Shown piece by piece: positions 12,093 through 23,882 of a stretch of 64,000 nt of DNA. The stretch spans positions 1,488,001 to 1,552,000 of the forward strand of contig RCTD01000011.1 of assembly GCA_014898415.1 (NCBI GenBank), written 5' to 3'. This DNA comes from Stromatinia cepivora (taxonomy: Eukaryota > Ascomycota > Leotiomycetes > Helotiales > Sclerotiniaceae). A program made the position numbers and the translations under genes. Position 1 is the stretch's first letter. The number at the start of each line of letters is the position of its first letter. Under the pieces are notes generated by a model that was given only the letters and a program-made list of their open reading frames with translations, did no database searches and was not told the origin of the DNA.

Positions 12093-14526
12093 TTAAAATA
12101 ACCCTAAGTCTGTTAAAAGAGCTGCTCTTCTCTCTCGGCGCTTCGTAGTGCCTCGAAGTTCTGGTGACTCCTCCAATATGTCGTCGGCCATACTGGTATT
12201 GCCAAATTCCCGTTTCATCCCCGACATCATAAATCTAATTTGCTCATCTTTCCCACACAGACCTTCGGTAGCAAAATCGCAACGTTCGAATTCCATAATT
12301 CCACCCCTCGAGGTATCGCAATTTGCAACAATCAACTCTTGACCATCGTTGGTAAAGTCGAAGCCTCCAATCTCCCCCAAGAAGCTTAGAGTTTGTTTAC
12401 TGTCGAATGTTTCGGCATCTATAATATTGACATAATCTGCTGGTTCTGCTGCGACCAAAATTGGCCTACCAGTACCCAAGGGAGAGAACTTGAGTTTTCT
12501 GACGCCAGCCATATCTGCAGCAAGACTTGCTACGGGACGATTCCAATACCGAGCATCCCAAATCTTCACTTGCATGTCTTGGTTTCCAGTGGCTACCATC
12601 CATCCATCCTCAGACCAGTCACATGCGAATCCAAAATCAAGATGACCCTCGAGTTCTTGTAAAACTTGCCCTGTATCGGAATTGCAGATCATAACTTTTC
12701 GAGTATCGCCGACCAGTACACGCAGACGTCGATCGGGTGATACGGCTGTGCAGTTCATAGCATGATCATACAGGTGATCTGAGATGAACTTATTAGTTGT
12801 AACATCAAGAGTTCTAACGCCCGAGTCGTTTGAAGCAAAAGTTACTAAAGGTGACGAAGATCTCGAGAGATGAACTTGGGCATGGTTTGTTATGTCGTTC
12901 GGATGTTCTGTGATTACGCCTTCGATGTGTTTTGCGTCCTTTTGAGTCCTGGTATTCATCAAGGCGTATTGTCCCTCAAATCCACCTGCAACAACGATCT
13001 CGTGGCCGCTAGTCAGAGTGGATATTTGGCATCCATTGAAGGTGGTATGAAATGCCGACAGCCTTGGATTGCCCAGATCCATCAGCACACGGGGAGTGGA
13101 TCCAATGGTGGGGTCATAATGCAAGACCTTTGTTTTTGCAGCGTATGTTACACAATTTTGCGAAAGGCAGCTAATCAAGTTGCGTAATTGGAAATGACGG
13201 ATATGAACGTCATGTTGAAAATCCATTTGCCGAAATTTGAAGTAATTATCGCAGTTTGCAAGTCTTAAACCATGTAACTGTCGCGGCTAAGTTCCATTAG
13301 TGCAGTAACTAGGCCGCAAGCAAGAGTAAACTTACATGAAGCTGTGGGCGGTTGGGGTATATGAGGTTGGTATAATTTTTATAGGTAGCCCGCCGCCTTT
13401 GCCTGGCTTCCAGTCGTGTCACACCTAAGTCTTTCCAATTGATTCTCTGAATATCACATTCCTCACCTTGAAGGTCACACCTTCGCATGGGCATAAGATC
13501 TCGGGCAAGAATATGACTAGTGATGGCAGCTTGTGAAGGACCCGCCTTCTTTGATTGCCCTGTGACTCTGCGAGGGAAGGATGTTGCCCAGTCGCTAAGA
13601 AAGTCGCCGAGATTCATGTTGAATTGGTTGTCAGCTTGAGCTAGGTCAGCATCAGTGTCAACATCATAGTCAGCATCATAGTCAATGTCAGGGTCAACAA
13701 CGTAGTCAAGACCCTGATTAACATCAAGTTCCTGGTCATTTGAATCTGGCCAGGCGGATGAAATAGCTGGCGTCTCTCCATCTAGGAGGGCATGCCACAA
13801 TGCTAAACCCTCTTCTACTGGAACAGGAGGATCTGGCATAAGGGAATCATCAACAAATGAAGCAGGGGGCAATGTACTCTGATTGTGATTTATGAACATG
13901 TCATGATGTTCATCTGGAGCCGACTCAAAATCACCATGTTCCTGTCCATCCTGAATGTGTTGTAGTTGTTGTGAAACTTCCGACATTACAGCTGGTAAAT
14001 CCGTGGTATTAATGACTTCGGGTAAAGGTAAAGGTAGATAGCCCTCATACTGGAATGAGCTGCCTCCTGGTCCTGATGGAGCATCCAATTCATCCAAGGA
14101 AGTATGTGTAGAGAAGGGATTGGGTGAAGATTGAAATTGAGGATCATGGTGCGGTCCTACCAGGTTATACTGGCCCATTATCTCAGAATCTACTGCTTCC
14201 ATTGCAGCGTTGAGCTGTTCTGCGTGCGAGGGTATCGTTGTCAAAGGCGCTCCGCCATCAGACATATCCTGATCGGATTCTTCCATCATATCTTCGGACA
14301 AGGAACGGCCTCCTGGTATATATGCTTCGTTAGGGTCGTTGAGGATCATACTTGAATTGCTTGTCGGTGTTGCAAGCGCAAAAGGTTGATTTATAGAGGG
14401 AGTGTCCGGTGCGTCTGGTAATATGCGACCACTGGATGAATCATTCTCGATATTATCTGCCGAACTTCCGTAAGGGGGAGTCAGTGGAGTTGGAAGCATT
14501 GCGCCGTCGTCTTCTCTGCTACACAT
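12093..14526 (-). CDS. WD40-repeat protein with long acidic N-terminus
   Basis: Exon 1 is 13336-14526 (397 residues) and exon 2 is 12093-13277 (394 residues plus stop); the 58-base intron starts GTAAGT and ends GACAG. The total is 791 residues. The first 310 residues are disordered and very acidic (Asp/Glu runs such as VDPDIDYDADYDVDTDADL). A conserved-looking block precedes the propeller (CDLQGEECDIQRINWKDLGV, then YKNYTNLIYPNRPQLH). The C-terminal half is a beta-propeller, with GNQDMQVKIWDARYW the clearest WD repeat, plus LEGHLDFGFACDWSEDGWMV and IIDAETFDSKQTL. The fungal WD proteins I recall with this layout have no firm function; a scaffold or transcription-related role is only a guess from the acidic arm. 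The start codon is the first ATG of the long open frame. Confidence 0.85.
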
Positions 14527-17500
14527 CTGAGGTCGGATTTCATAGACAAGAAGGTCTCGCGGGGAAGTATTTTGTGTCGGAGTAAGAGGTTATTGTGGAT
14601 GAGCATGAGAGACTGAGCACAAGCTAGAAGAAGTAATTTGTGGCAGATTAGGGTACCGGTTGAATGACAATGACAGATTTGGGATCCTTAAGCTGTACAA
14701 GATGCGCGATGCGATATGCGATTTGGTGTTACGAGCATGCGCGGCCTCGGCCTACCGAATTGGTATGTGTGTGCTGTGACTAGTGATGAGATTGGATTTG
14801 GATTGGATTGGATTTAGAAATTGGGCGTAAAGAGCAAGTGTGCAATGTGAGAAACGGGATATGGTGGCGTCTCTTATGTTGAAGTGGGTGTGGTAGGAAA
14901 AAAAAAAGGTGGTGGTTGAATTGTATTAGTTGTATTATTAGCATTTGGCATGCGGTCTTCAGCGGACTAAATCCATAATCCATAATTGGAAAGTGTGAAA
15001 TGGGGGGGAAATGATAGTGGGGTTTATCTGAATTAGTTTCCGATTCTTATTAATGGTTAGGTTTTTGATTGGCTGTTGAATAAGCATATAGTGCATATAA
15101 TGAGCAGTGTAATAGGAGAGTGGGGAATTATTTTTATAATGAAAAATAAATATGAATATGAGTATGAGTGTGAGTGAGTTGGGATTGGGATAGGTATTTT
15201 GTTGATAGCTTTAAAATCTCTCTCTCCGTCTTCTCTTTATTACTTTTCAATTGTCTTTATTAATTTATTATTATCTTGAATATAATATATTATTTTATAT
15301 CTAACAAAATATCAGCCAAGAAATCGGGTTAAATGTGATATGTATCCTTTCTTCCGAATGGATGCTCAAAACGAAACAGAAACCTATATAGTAAGGGAAG
15401 AAGATACCAATAAGATACTGTAGTAAGAATAAAACAATCGCAAAGACAGCTTGCTTAATACCTACCTCCCTAGTCACAATGAAAAAGAAGAATTGTAAGC
15501 AAAATTCTTTGTTTAAAAAGCATTACCCAGTATCCCAAGAATGTATGACCTATGTACAGAGTATGAATGAAATTCGCAGCGGGAGAATATATCCAACACT
15601 GAGATCTGTACCTGTACATCAATTAATGAATGCAAAGTATTCCCATCCAATAACAACCCTTCTCCACATGGACTTGATAACCTTACCAAATGCACAACAG
15701 TCTGAACCAGAAATGCTGTTTTTATGGTAGATAATGTATCAAGAAGATATGCGAGATGGTGATTGAAGGATTAGGAGAATGCGAAAGGAATTCATGAGTT
15801 ACAATATTAGAACTCGTCCACAACATCAAACTGCACTGTCACGAAAAATTTCTATTCCTCACCTTCTACTATCCGTTTTTAAACTCTTTCTCCTGTATGG
15901 TTTTTGATATCAAGAAGTTCCCAGACTTTTTTCAAATGAAATGATGTTATCATGTTGGATATTGGTTCCGATTTGGGATTGGATACATTATACCAAGCCC
16001 CTACTGTTGTCCACACCACCCCGACCGGACTAAATATGGGAGTCGGCGAAAGAGAGTGGTGGATTCTTATATCGTGCTTCGATGCCGTTATCGAAGTCTT
16101 GTCAGTGCAGGTATCAGTCTCTCTATGAGCCTATCGTATGCCTCATATACCATCACACCATATAGGTGAGTCGGACTATCAAAGTACAAGTCTTGTCTTT
16201 ATTGTGTCGGTGTTCGCAATGAACTGTTAAATCTATGCCTTTCTCCCGCGCATTTTCCCATCCGCCTTTCCCCCATAAAAAGAAATAAAAGAATACTATC
16301 TTCTCATTTCCCCGATGGTGTGCGTTGCAGATGCACGATATGCGGTATGCAGTATGGACGCATACGGAAATTCCTGCATGAATAATTCGTGGACGCTTTT
16401 TAGAGCGATGCGGCTTCAAAAAACTATACCTGCAGCTGTAGAAAAATGATGGGACGGCAACCCCAGCTCTCGGAGCAAAGTTGCGAACGCGTCGTGCAGC
16501 TCCTGTTGTTGTATCACCAATGAACCAAAGGGACATACGGATGAATGGGTTGAGTGGATGGTTACACTCGTACATGATAAATCCTCATCATCCTACACAT
16601 AACTTTGTTAGAAACGCAACCTTTCCGTTCTATCCAAACCTGGAACGAAAGCAAAATCTAGAGGAGAATTGACTGCTCATATTAGAAATTCTCATAGATT
16701 CCGCATTTGTAGTATTTGTGATAGGAAATATCTTTTTTTTTTTTTTCGAGAAAGTCATCTGCGAGGTTTTGCGCCTTTGATTCTCAGCCACGAAGCATGC
16801 TTTTAATCATAAATCACATTGTTCAATTTGTCTCAGAAGAAGAGGTAGGTAGGTATTATAAATACTTATAAAGGTTATCAATAATGTTTAGAAAGCAATT
16901 ATCAATGCTTATTCATGCATTCCGGTATTGAAAAGCAAAATGATAGATTATATTTTCCGGCTTTAACCTACATATTTGAGACTTAGCTACGGCCTCCCGC
17001 ATGAAACCAGAATACCTTTTCGGTCGGTTCATCATATAAAGTTTTCGGATTGTCCAAAGATCTACCATAGATTGGGCCAATTCCGCTACCAAGCGGTTGA
17101 AAGCGTCGAGGGAGGAACTGCAAGCACCACTGCAAACGCCCGTTGTGGAAGAAGCGGTGTGGGGAAAACCATGGGGAACATCAAGATATCTTTTCATTTT
17201 CTTTTGCATTCCCCCCAATCTCCCTCTTCGCTTTCGCTTCGTCCAGTATCGAAAGTCTGCTTGAAGAAGCAAAGCAATACAGCATATTCTTCCATGCTTT
17301 CTAAGAATCACAGATCTAAGTATTGGTCCATGATAGGATACTAAGGTACATGAGAAGTAGTCCATCTTTATGCACCGAATTCTTGTACTCATCACGTGTG
17401 ATATATTTCCGCTGAAAGTACCCGATGGTTCTACAATCTCGGAGTAGGACTTCGGATCTTGTTACTCGAGATCCGAGAACTCGGGAAAGGCCAGGTAGAA

Positions 17501-18630
17501 TTGTCGAAATCTCGGTTGTTGGTAGGGCAGGAAAAGCACTCGAGACTTTGCCTTATCATTTCGTGCTATGTGGGCCATTTTTAGTGATGTGGTGTATTGA
17601 AGTCTCCTTTTCTTTTCGTCAAGTCTCACGTACTTTTCTGCGTTGTTTGTGAGGAAAACTTGAGCCGCGCTGCATGTCAACGGTCAGCCTCGCGTGGTAC
17701 ATGCTTTGTTTTCCTTTAAGCCTTGAATGATCTAGGCCAAATCATGGGCTTGAGCCCCGCTGCATGCGATGCAATCTTGTTTATTACTTCTTTTTGGCGC
17801 ATCGCGTGACCTCAACCTATGGTCTCACACATATTTACTTCTTTCTAGCCTTACGTTTCAGCCCTAAGCACCTAGAACACTCGTTGATGAAGAAATTCGT
17901 CGGGGAACTGGACAATCCCGTCCCAAGCATATATGCCGAGCCGATTCAAGGCAATGAAACTTGTCTCATCTGAGGCTTGCAGCCATTTTTCCGAACCGAG
18001 ACAATTGTAGCATACATATTCCGCATTTGTCATCTGATCTTGTTTGAATGTCAAGGCATGACTTAAAGCCCTGCTTTGGTCGTATTCCGATTGGTAGTAA
18101 TCCAAATAGCCCCCTGTTCACCACTGCCATCTTCACACCCGCTTGAGGAAATGAGTAGAATATAAGATCTTATGCTTTAATTAAATGGATAAAGTGCAGC
18201 AAATAATATTTAGCAAGAACATTTCTTACAGCTAAAGCGCGATATCCGCTATAGCCAGACGGGTATTCTGAATTGCTACAACCACGCTTCCGAATCTAGC
18301 TTGGAACTACTCCGTGCAAAGATTTATCCTGAAAAGGCAAGAAGAAACCATTCTCACCTTTTGTATTCTGTTTCTATAGAAAAATATAGAACGCTATATT
18401 AGATTTAGTAGTCTATGCAGTTTTTGCGACGAAAGGTGTGGTGATATAATTGATTACGAAAACTCACAGGCTCCGTTCAGCAATGGTGCCTCGGTGCTAT
18501 AAACAACTAAACATTTTAAGATCAGCACACCGACTCTAGTAGTTTGATAAAGTCAAGTATTATTAAAATATAAATATGGTTAAAGAAATACCCAAAATAT
18601 ATACAAAATCCTACGCTTAAAACATGCTTC
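14527..18630. other. Gene-poor region of 4.1 kb
   Basis: I find no supportable gene. Several open frames of 60-160 codons on both strands (for example 16153-16575 minus and 16913-17395 minus) overlap one another, lack motifs and have no plausible splicing. A short phrase CTTGAGCCSCGCTGCATG occurs twice (about 17660 and 17751). The first few hundred bases should be the promoter of the WD40 gene, and the last few hundred the 3' flank of the transporter. Confidence 0.45.
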
Positions 18631-21600
18631 CTAAACTACTGTTTGATGCATGACATTCGCCCTATAACTTTCCGACCTCTCCAGCAACTCTTCATGCGAT
18701 CCCTGATCCACACATCTTCCTGCATCCACCAAGAAAATGATATCCGCCTTCCTAATCGTACGTAAACGATGAGCAATAGCGATAACCGTAATTCCCCTCG
18801 CGGCCTTCTCAAGTCCATCTTGCAAGAGCTTCTCCGACTCTGCATCTAAAGCACTAGTTGATTCGTCCAGAATCAACAATTTGGGTTTTCGAACGAGCGC
18901 ACGAGCGATCGATAATCTTTGTTTTTGTCCTCCTGAGAATTGGTTACCGTTTGTTCCGCAGAGGGTTTGGTATCCATCTGGTAGGGCTGCGATGGTGTCA
19001 TGGATATTGGCGAGTTTACATGCGGCGATGATATCGTCCATGCTTACTTCGTGGCCGGGTCTAGCTCCAAATCCAATGTTGAACTCGACAGTTCCCTCAA
19101 ATAGCACACTTTCTTGCGGTACTAAGGCAATGGAATCGCGGAAGGCGACATCTCGGTGCTTGGTTACGTCGACGCCGTCAATGATGATGGATCCAGTTTG
19201 TGGTGTGTATAACCGTTCGACCAACGAAATGATCGTCGATTTACCAGCACCAGATGGACCAACAAGAGCACAAAATTTCCCGGGCTGAATATCAATGTTC
19301 AAGCCGTTTAATACTTGCATATCTGGTCTAGCAGGATATGAGAAATGGACATCTCGGAGCTGTACACTGGAGGCTCCAGATGACGGAACAGCGGATTTCG
19401 TTTCGGCCGTGGCCTCGATGTCAGCGGATGGTAGATCCTCCACATGTCCTTGCATCTTATCCGAACCAATCTCAATGAGACTCAAAATTCTTGCCATGGC
19501 CGCCCGAGCATTAGAAAGTTCTGGTGCGAGGGCAAACATTTGACTCCAGAGTAGTGCACTGACAAGAAGGGAGAATACGACAATAAGGAATTGTGTTTGT
19601 GTGTAGTTGCCCGCTAGAATTTGTTTGGCACCCCACCAATATGCTAGTGCATTCACAAGATTGCCAAGGAAGTAGGTTGTGGCCTGCCAAAGACTTGCGA
19701 GGATACTAACTTTGAACGTCTCCGTGCGAGGCCCTTTCAAGGATCTTCGGTAAGTAGCTAGTGTCTCTTCCTCAAGAGAAAGAGACGCAATGATCTTGAT
19801 GGAGGTAATGGCTTCGACACCGATGTCGACTGATTGGGTGTAAGCATTTTCGTGTCGGTCCTCGAATTGACCAAGCACTCGCAGTTCCATAAGTCCAGCT
19901 CCAAGTAGGAGTGGTACTAAAGCCAAACAGACCAATGCTATTCTCCAGGCTATGATGTGAGTCAAAACAATTGCTGCGATGAGATTAACGGAAATGGAGA
20001 ATAATGTGCCAATGACGGAACCACTCAAACCAGCCAAAGCGTTACCATCTCTGGTAATATATGAGAGGAGTACGGCTGGTGTTCGCCCTTCAGATTGATG
20101 CCATTGGAGATCTTGTTCGAACAATGATCGGAACGACAAGACTCTCACCGTGAAAACAATTTTCTCGGAGATCCAGCCGAATCCTGCCCAACTGACCAAA
20201 TTACCGAAGAATTCGATAATCGCGAGGATGAAAAATAGAAGTCCATAGAAGTTTCCTCGAGAATCAATATAATTGGCGCTCATGCAAGGATTAAGACTTC
20301 CGACGGTGTTTCCGAAAATGACGGCTTCGCCAGAGAAAGCTCCGCCAACAACAACGGCGCCAACAAGGGAGACGAATATCATAAGCAAGTGTGGCCGTAA
20401 TGCTGGAGCATACCCCTTCATTAAAGCCCATAAAGATTTGTTTGGAGTTTCAGGCTCTTCTTCTTCTTCTGGTGAATCAATGACAGTTTCTTCCTTTGCT
20501 GAGAATTCGGGCTTCTCTACATCCCCAAGAGGGGCGCCTATCAGGCTGCTCTTCTCAATATCAACATCAGTAGTTGAAGTTGCTACGGATTTGCTAACAC
20601 TATCAATGCTAGCTCTTTCATTTTTTCCGGATGCGGATCCAAGGCCTTGCAATTTGACTAGATCGGCGTATGCTCCATTCTTGGCCATCAATACTGAATG
20701 GCTTCCCTGCTCCACGATATGGCCTTTGTGCATCACGATGATGTTATCCGCGGTTGTGATTGTTGACAGACGATGAGCAATAGTGATCATAGTTCTACCA
20801 CTAGCAATCTTGTTGATAGCCTGTTGAATACGTTGTTCACTCCTTGAGTCTAAAGAGGCCGTTGCTTCGTCCAAGATAAGCACAGCGGGATCCTTAACCA
20901 GAGCTCTAGCAAGAGCCACTCTTTGCTTCTGACCACCACTTATCAGGCGCCCACTGGAGCCGACGGTAGTTCCGTATCCATGTTGCAAGGCAGTAATGAA
21001 GGAATCTGCATCTGCAAGCTCTGCGGCTTTTCGAACTAATTGGACGATTTCGATGATTTCCGGAGCTCGTGTCTTTGCAGCAGCCATGAGATCTTTACCC
21101 TCCCTGACTTCGCTTGCTAGATCTGAAAGCTCTGAACTATTGAGTGCTGTCTTCAAATGCGCATGATTAGCATGGCTCGAATTGATTAAGCCGTGTGCGA
21201 TATTTTCCAAGAGTGAACGGTCGAGGAGAGATGGTTCCTGTTGTACCAAGCTGAGGTAACCTCTCAAATCACGGGCATTGACCTCACAAATATTGTGACC
21301 GTCGAAGAGAATTTGGCCATGCGTAGGGTCATACAGCCTTGTGACCAGACCAGCGACAGTCGACTTTCCACTTCCCGAGAGCCCGACAATGGCCGTGCTC
21401 TTGTTAGCAGGGATGGACAAAGTGATGTTATCCAGAACTGTAATCTCAGGCCTGGAAGGATAGGTGAATGAAACATTCTTGAACTCGAAGCCGCCCTCTG
21501 CCTGTGGAAGTCGAATACCCGAATCAGTGGTGCCATCGATCAGTGGTTGTCGATCCATATCTACACGTAGCTTTTTGTACGAGGCGACAGCTGCTATAAA

Positions 21601-22615
21601 CAGATGGAGGAAAGGTGCAACTTGACTCAAAAACAAGGTAGCTGTTATCGTGTTAGTGTAACCCTGCAGTAAAATTCAAGTCTTACTAACCTTCGACCAG
21701 GATAAAGATAACTGTAAAAGTAGCACCAACGGTGACGCCTGCAGCGTTGTTGCGCAGAGAGTCTGCGATGCTTTTACTTCCTTGCCAAAATGCTAATCCG
21801 TTGGCAGAATAAGCAATGAAATACAAGAATCCGGATTGTATACCAATCGCTGTTGCCTTCTTTAAGCCTTCAGTCCTCGAAGCTTTAAGTGCAGTAGAGA
21901 ATTTGTTCTCCAATCGAGTATTTCCACCGAAAGCCTGCACCACAACAATGTTAGAAAGCGCTTCCGAAGCAATCGACGCGGCGGTAGCTGCATGGTCTGA
22001 CATAAGTCCAGAGTATTTCTCGATATAGTAAGTTCCAATAAACGACATTAGGAAGTAGGCCGGAATCAACGACAGTAACATTGCTGCAAGCTCCCAGTCT
22101 TTGATGAAGGCTACAATATAAGCCGTGACGAAAAAAGAGAGACTGGAGAGGACTATGCCCACTTTCTCCGAAGTGCCTGAGCGAATAGTCTGAATATCGC
22201 TATTTAATCGCGAGGCGACTTCTCCGGGAGGCAGATCATCGAAATACGAAGGTTCCTGCCGAAGCAAATTCTGCAAATAACGTTCGCGCAGTCTCTGGGC
22301 CAATCGCGCACCGTGAAGACTCCAGCATGAAAGATGCGCATAGATGAGAACGAATTGGGCAATGGCTAGGTATACGATGATTGCGATCCTGCTGTTGATT
22401 CCACTTTGATCTTCGTTGTCCGAGGAGCCAGAAGACTCACTACATGTGGCTGCATTGAAATCGTCGAGAAGCTGACCAAACAGGACTCCAATCAGTGGGA
22501 AGGGGACACCAGCTGCGATGGAACATATCACACCCAGCAATAGCGTGCCTTTATCAGTGGTAGAAGGACTGCCAGCCAAAAGTAGTCGGGGAAAGGCCGA
22601 AATGTTCTCGGCCAT
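18631..22615 (-). CDS. sitT: ABCB-type full transporter of the siderophore cluster (SitT-like)
   Basis: Exon 1 is 21691-22615 and exon 2 is 18631-21641; the 49-base intron has GTTAGT...ACAG. The product is 1,311 residues. It is a full MDR-like exporter, TMD-NBD-TMD-NBD. NBD1 has Walker A GLSGSGKST (about residue 394), signature LISGGQKQR (about 543), Walker B VLILDEATAS and H-loop IAHRLSTI. NBD2 has Walker A GPSGAGKST (about 1105), signature FSGGQKQR, Walker B LLILDESTSALDAES and H-loop IAHRLRTI. All catalytic residues are present. The start is the ATG at 22615; the open frame extends a few codons upstream without ATG. It lies next to the NRPS in the same orientation. In Aspergillus fumigatus an ABC transporter gene (sitT) sits beside sidD, so the same position supports the name. 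The cargo is not known from sequence. An ATCTGATAA-type site lies about 410 bases upstream. Confidence 0.9.
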
Positions 22616-23882
22616 GGTGAAGTGGTTTGCTTGGGTGGAAGAAAAGTCTTTCAATCAGTATGTATACATCTCTTTCGAACTACCTATTATAGAACCTGTC
22701 TTGTCTTGTCGTTGAATAAGAAATGATGCTAAGAATGATAATACTCCCGCTGTAAAACTTAGCCCGACATCGGTCTAGACACAGTGATTCATCATTACGA
22801 GATTGAATGCCACATACACTTGTACTTGTACCGCCAACATTAGTCAAACTTTTCACCATTAGTTTTTTATTTTTCCATTTTACCGGGGCCAGACAAGGCA
22901 AGGTACTCGAAAACAGATGCATTTTCTTCCTTGGCAATTCTGCAGTGGCTCGAGTGGGTGTTGAGGATCCCACTTGTTCTTTAAGATTGACATATCGATC
23001 CTAGCCAAAAAAGTCAAAAATTTTATCAGATTATCGGATCATCAGATTAGATAATAATTGGGTAGTGAGGGGGGTTCCACTAGCGCCTACTAAAAGTTCA
23101 CTAAAATATATCACTAACAGAGATCCACTGCCGAGCTAGTTGGCGTGCGATTAGCCGTACAAATTCCTAGTATAGCAGGTAGTACAGGGGAGTACACATC
23201 GATCCACTCAAAGACCCGTGAACTTACGTCTACTTGTTATGTAAATTTTAGAAGTTATTACATGTGAATAAGGTGATATACAGGAGTGACCACTTCCGAG
23301 TAGAATTCGACCCGAAAACTTGTGGATAAATACATTTTTCCGGGGACCCTTCCTTGCGAAGTTATGTTTGATGGAAAGTCAAAATTAATCAACTAATTTT
23401 CTAGCTACTAATTTCTAGATACCCTTATTTGGGTTTAAAATACGGCACGGTACGGTGCCGAAAGAAAAAGTTATATTTGCGTTGTTACGTACGTCACAAA
23501 GTGAAATATGATACTCGAAAGTGTAATCATGGGAGGAAAATCTGAGGGTGTGAGGTTACAATTGAGTCGAAGGGTAACTTTCAAATTACGTTGTAACACA
23601 GCTCAAATAGTCACTGGCAAGAATACAATAAAAAGAATCCGGTCATTTATTTGCAATCGAGCCCTTTCTGCTAGAATTTTAGTTTCGATTTCAAACACTG
23701 TAGTATTCTCGTTGCGTCCGATCATAAGTATCTGGTACTTCGAAAGAAACATCCTAAATTCACTCGGCCACATTCAAAAGATATTCGCTTCTCACATATC
23801 CCATGTATTCTCTATCTATGTACAAAGTTCATATATCTCTATCCATTTCGATCAATACAACTTACTACAACCAAGCCAAAGA
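22616..23882. other. Promoter of the ABC transporter and 3' flank of the NRPS
   Basis: 1.27 kb without a gene. The transporter-proximal half carries GATA-type sites (separate entry). An open frame at 23508-23915 plus overlaps the NRPS end antisense and has no motif. Confidence 0.6.
23023..23054. promoter_or_regulatory. GATA-factor (SreA-like) sites upstream of the transporter
   Basis: TTATCAGAT at 23023-23031 is the exact reverse complement of ATCTGATAA, matching the iron-repressor consensus ATCWGATAA described for SreA. It is followed at once by TTATCGGAT (one mismatch) and by ATCAGATTAGATAA. The group lies about 410 bases upstream of the transporter ATG. Binding is inferred. Confidence 0.6.

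Noticed and set aside
16153..17395. Open frames of 120-160 codons on both strands
   Set aside because: They overlap antisense to each other, have odd composition (many Cys/His/Arg/Trp without order), no motif and no splice partners.
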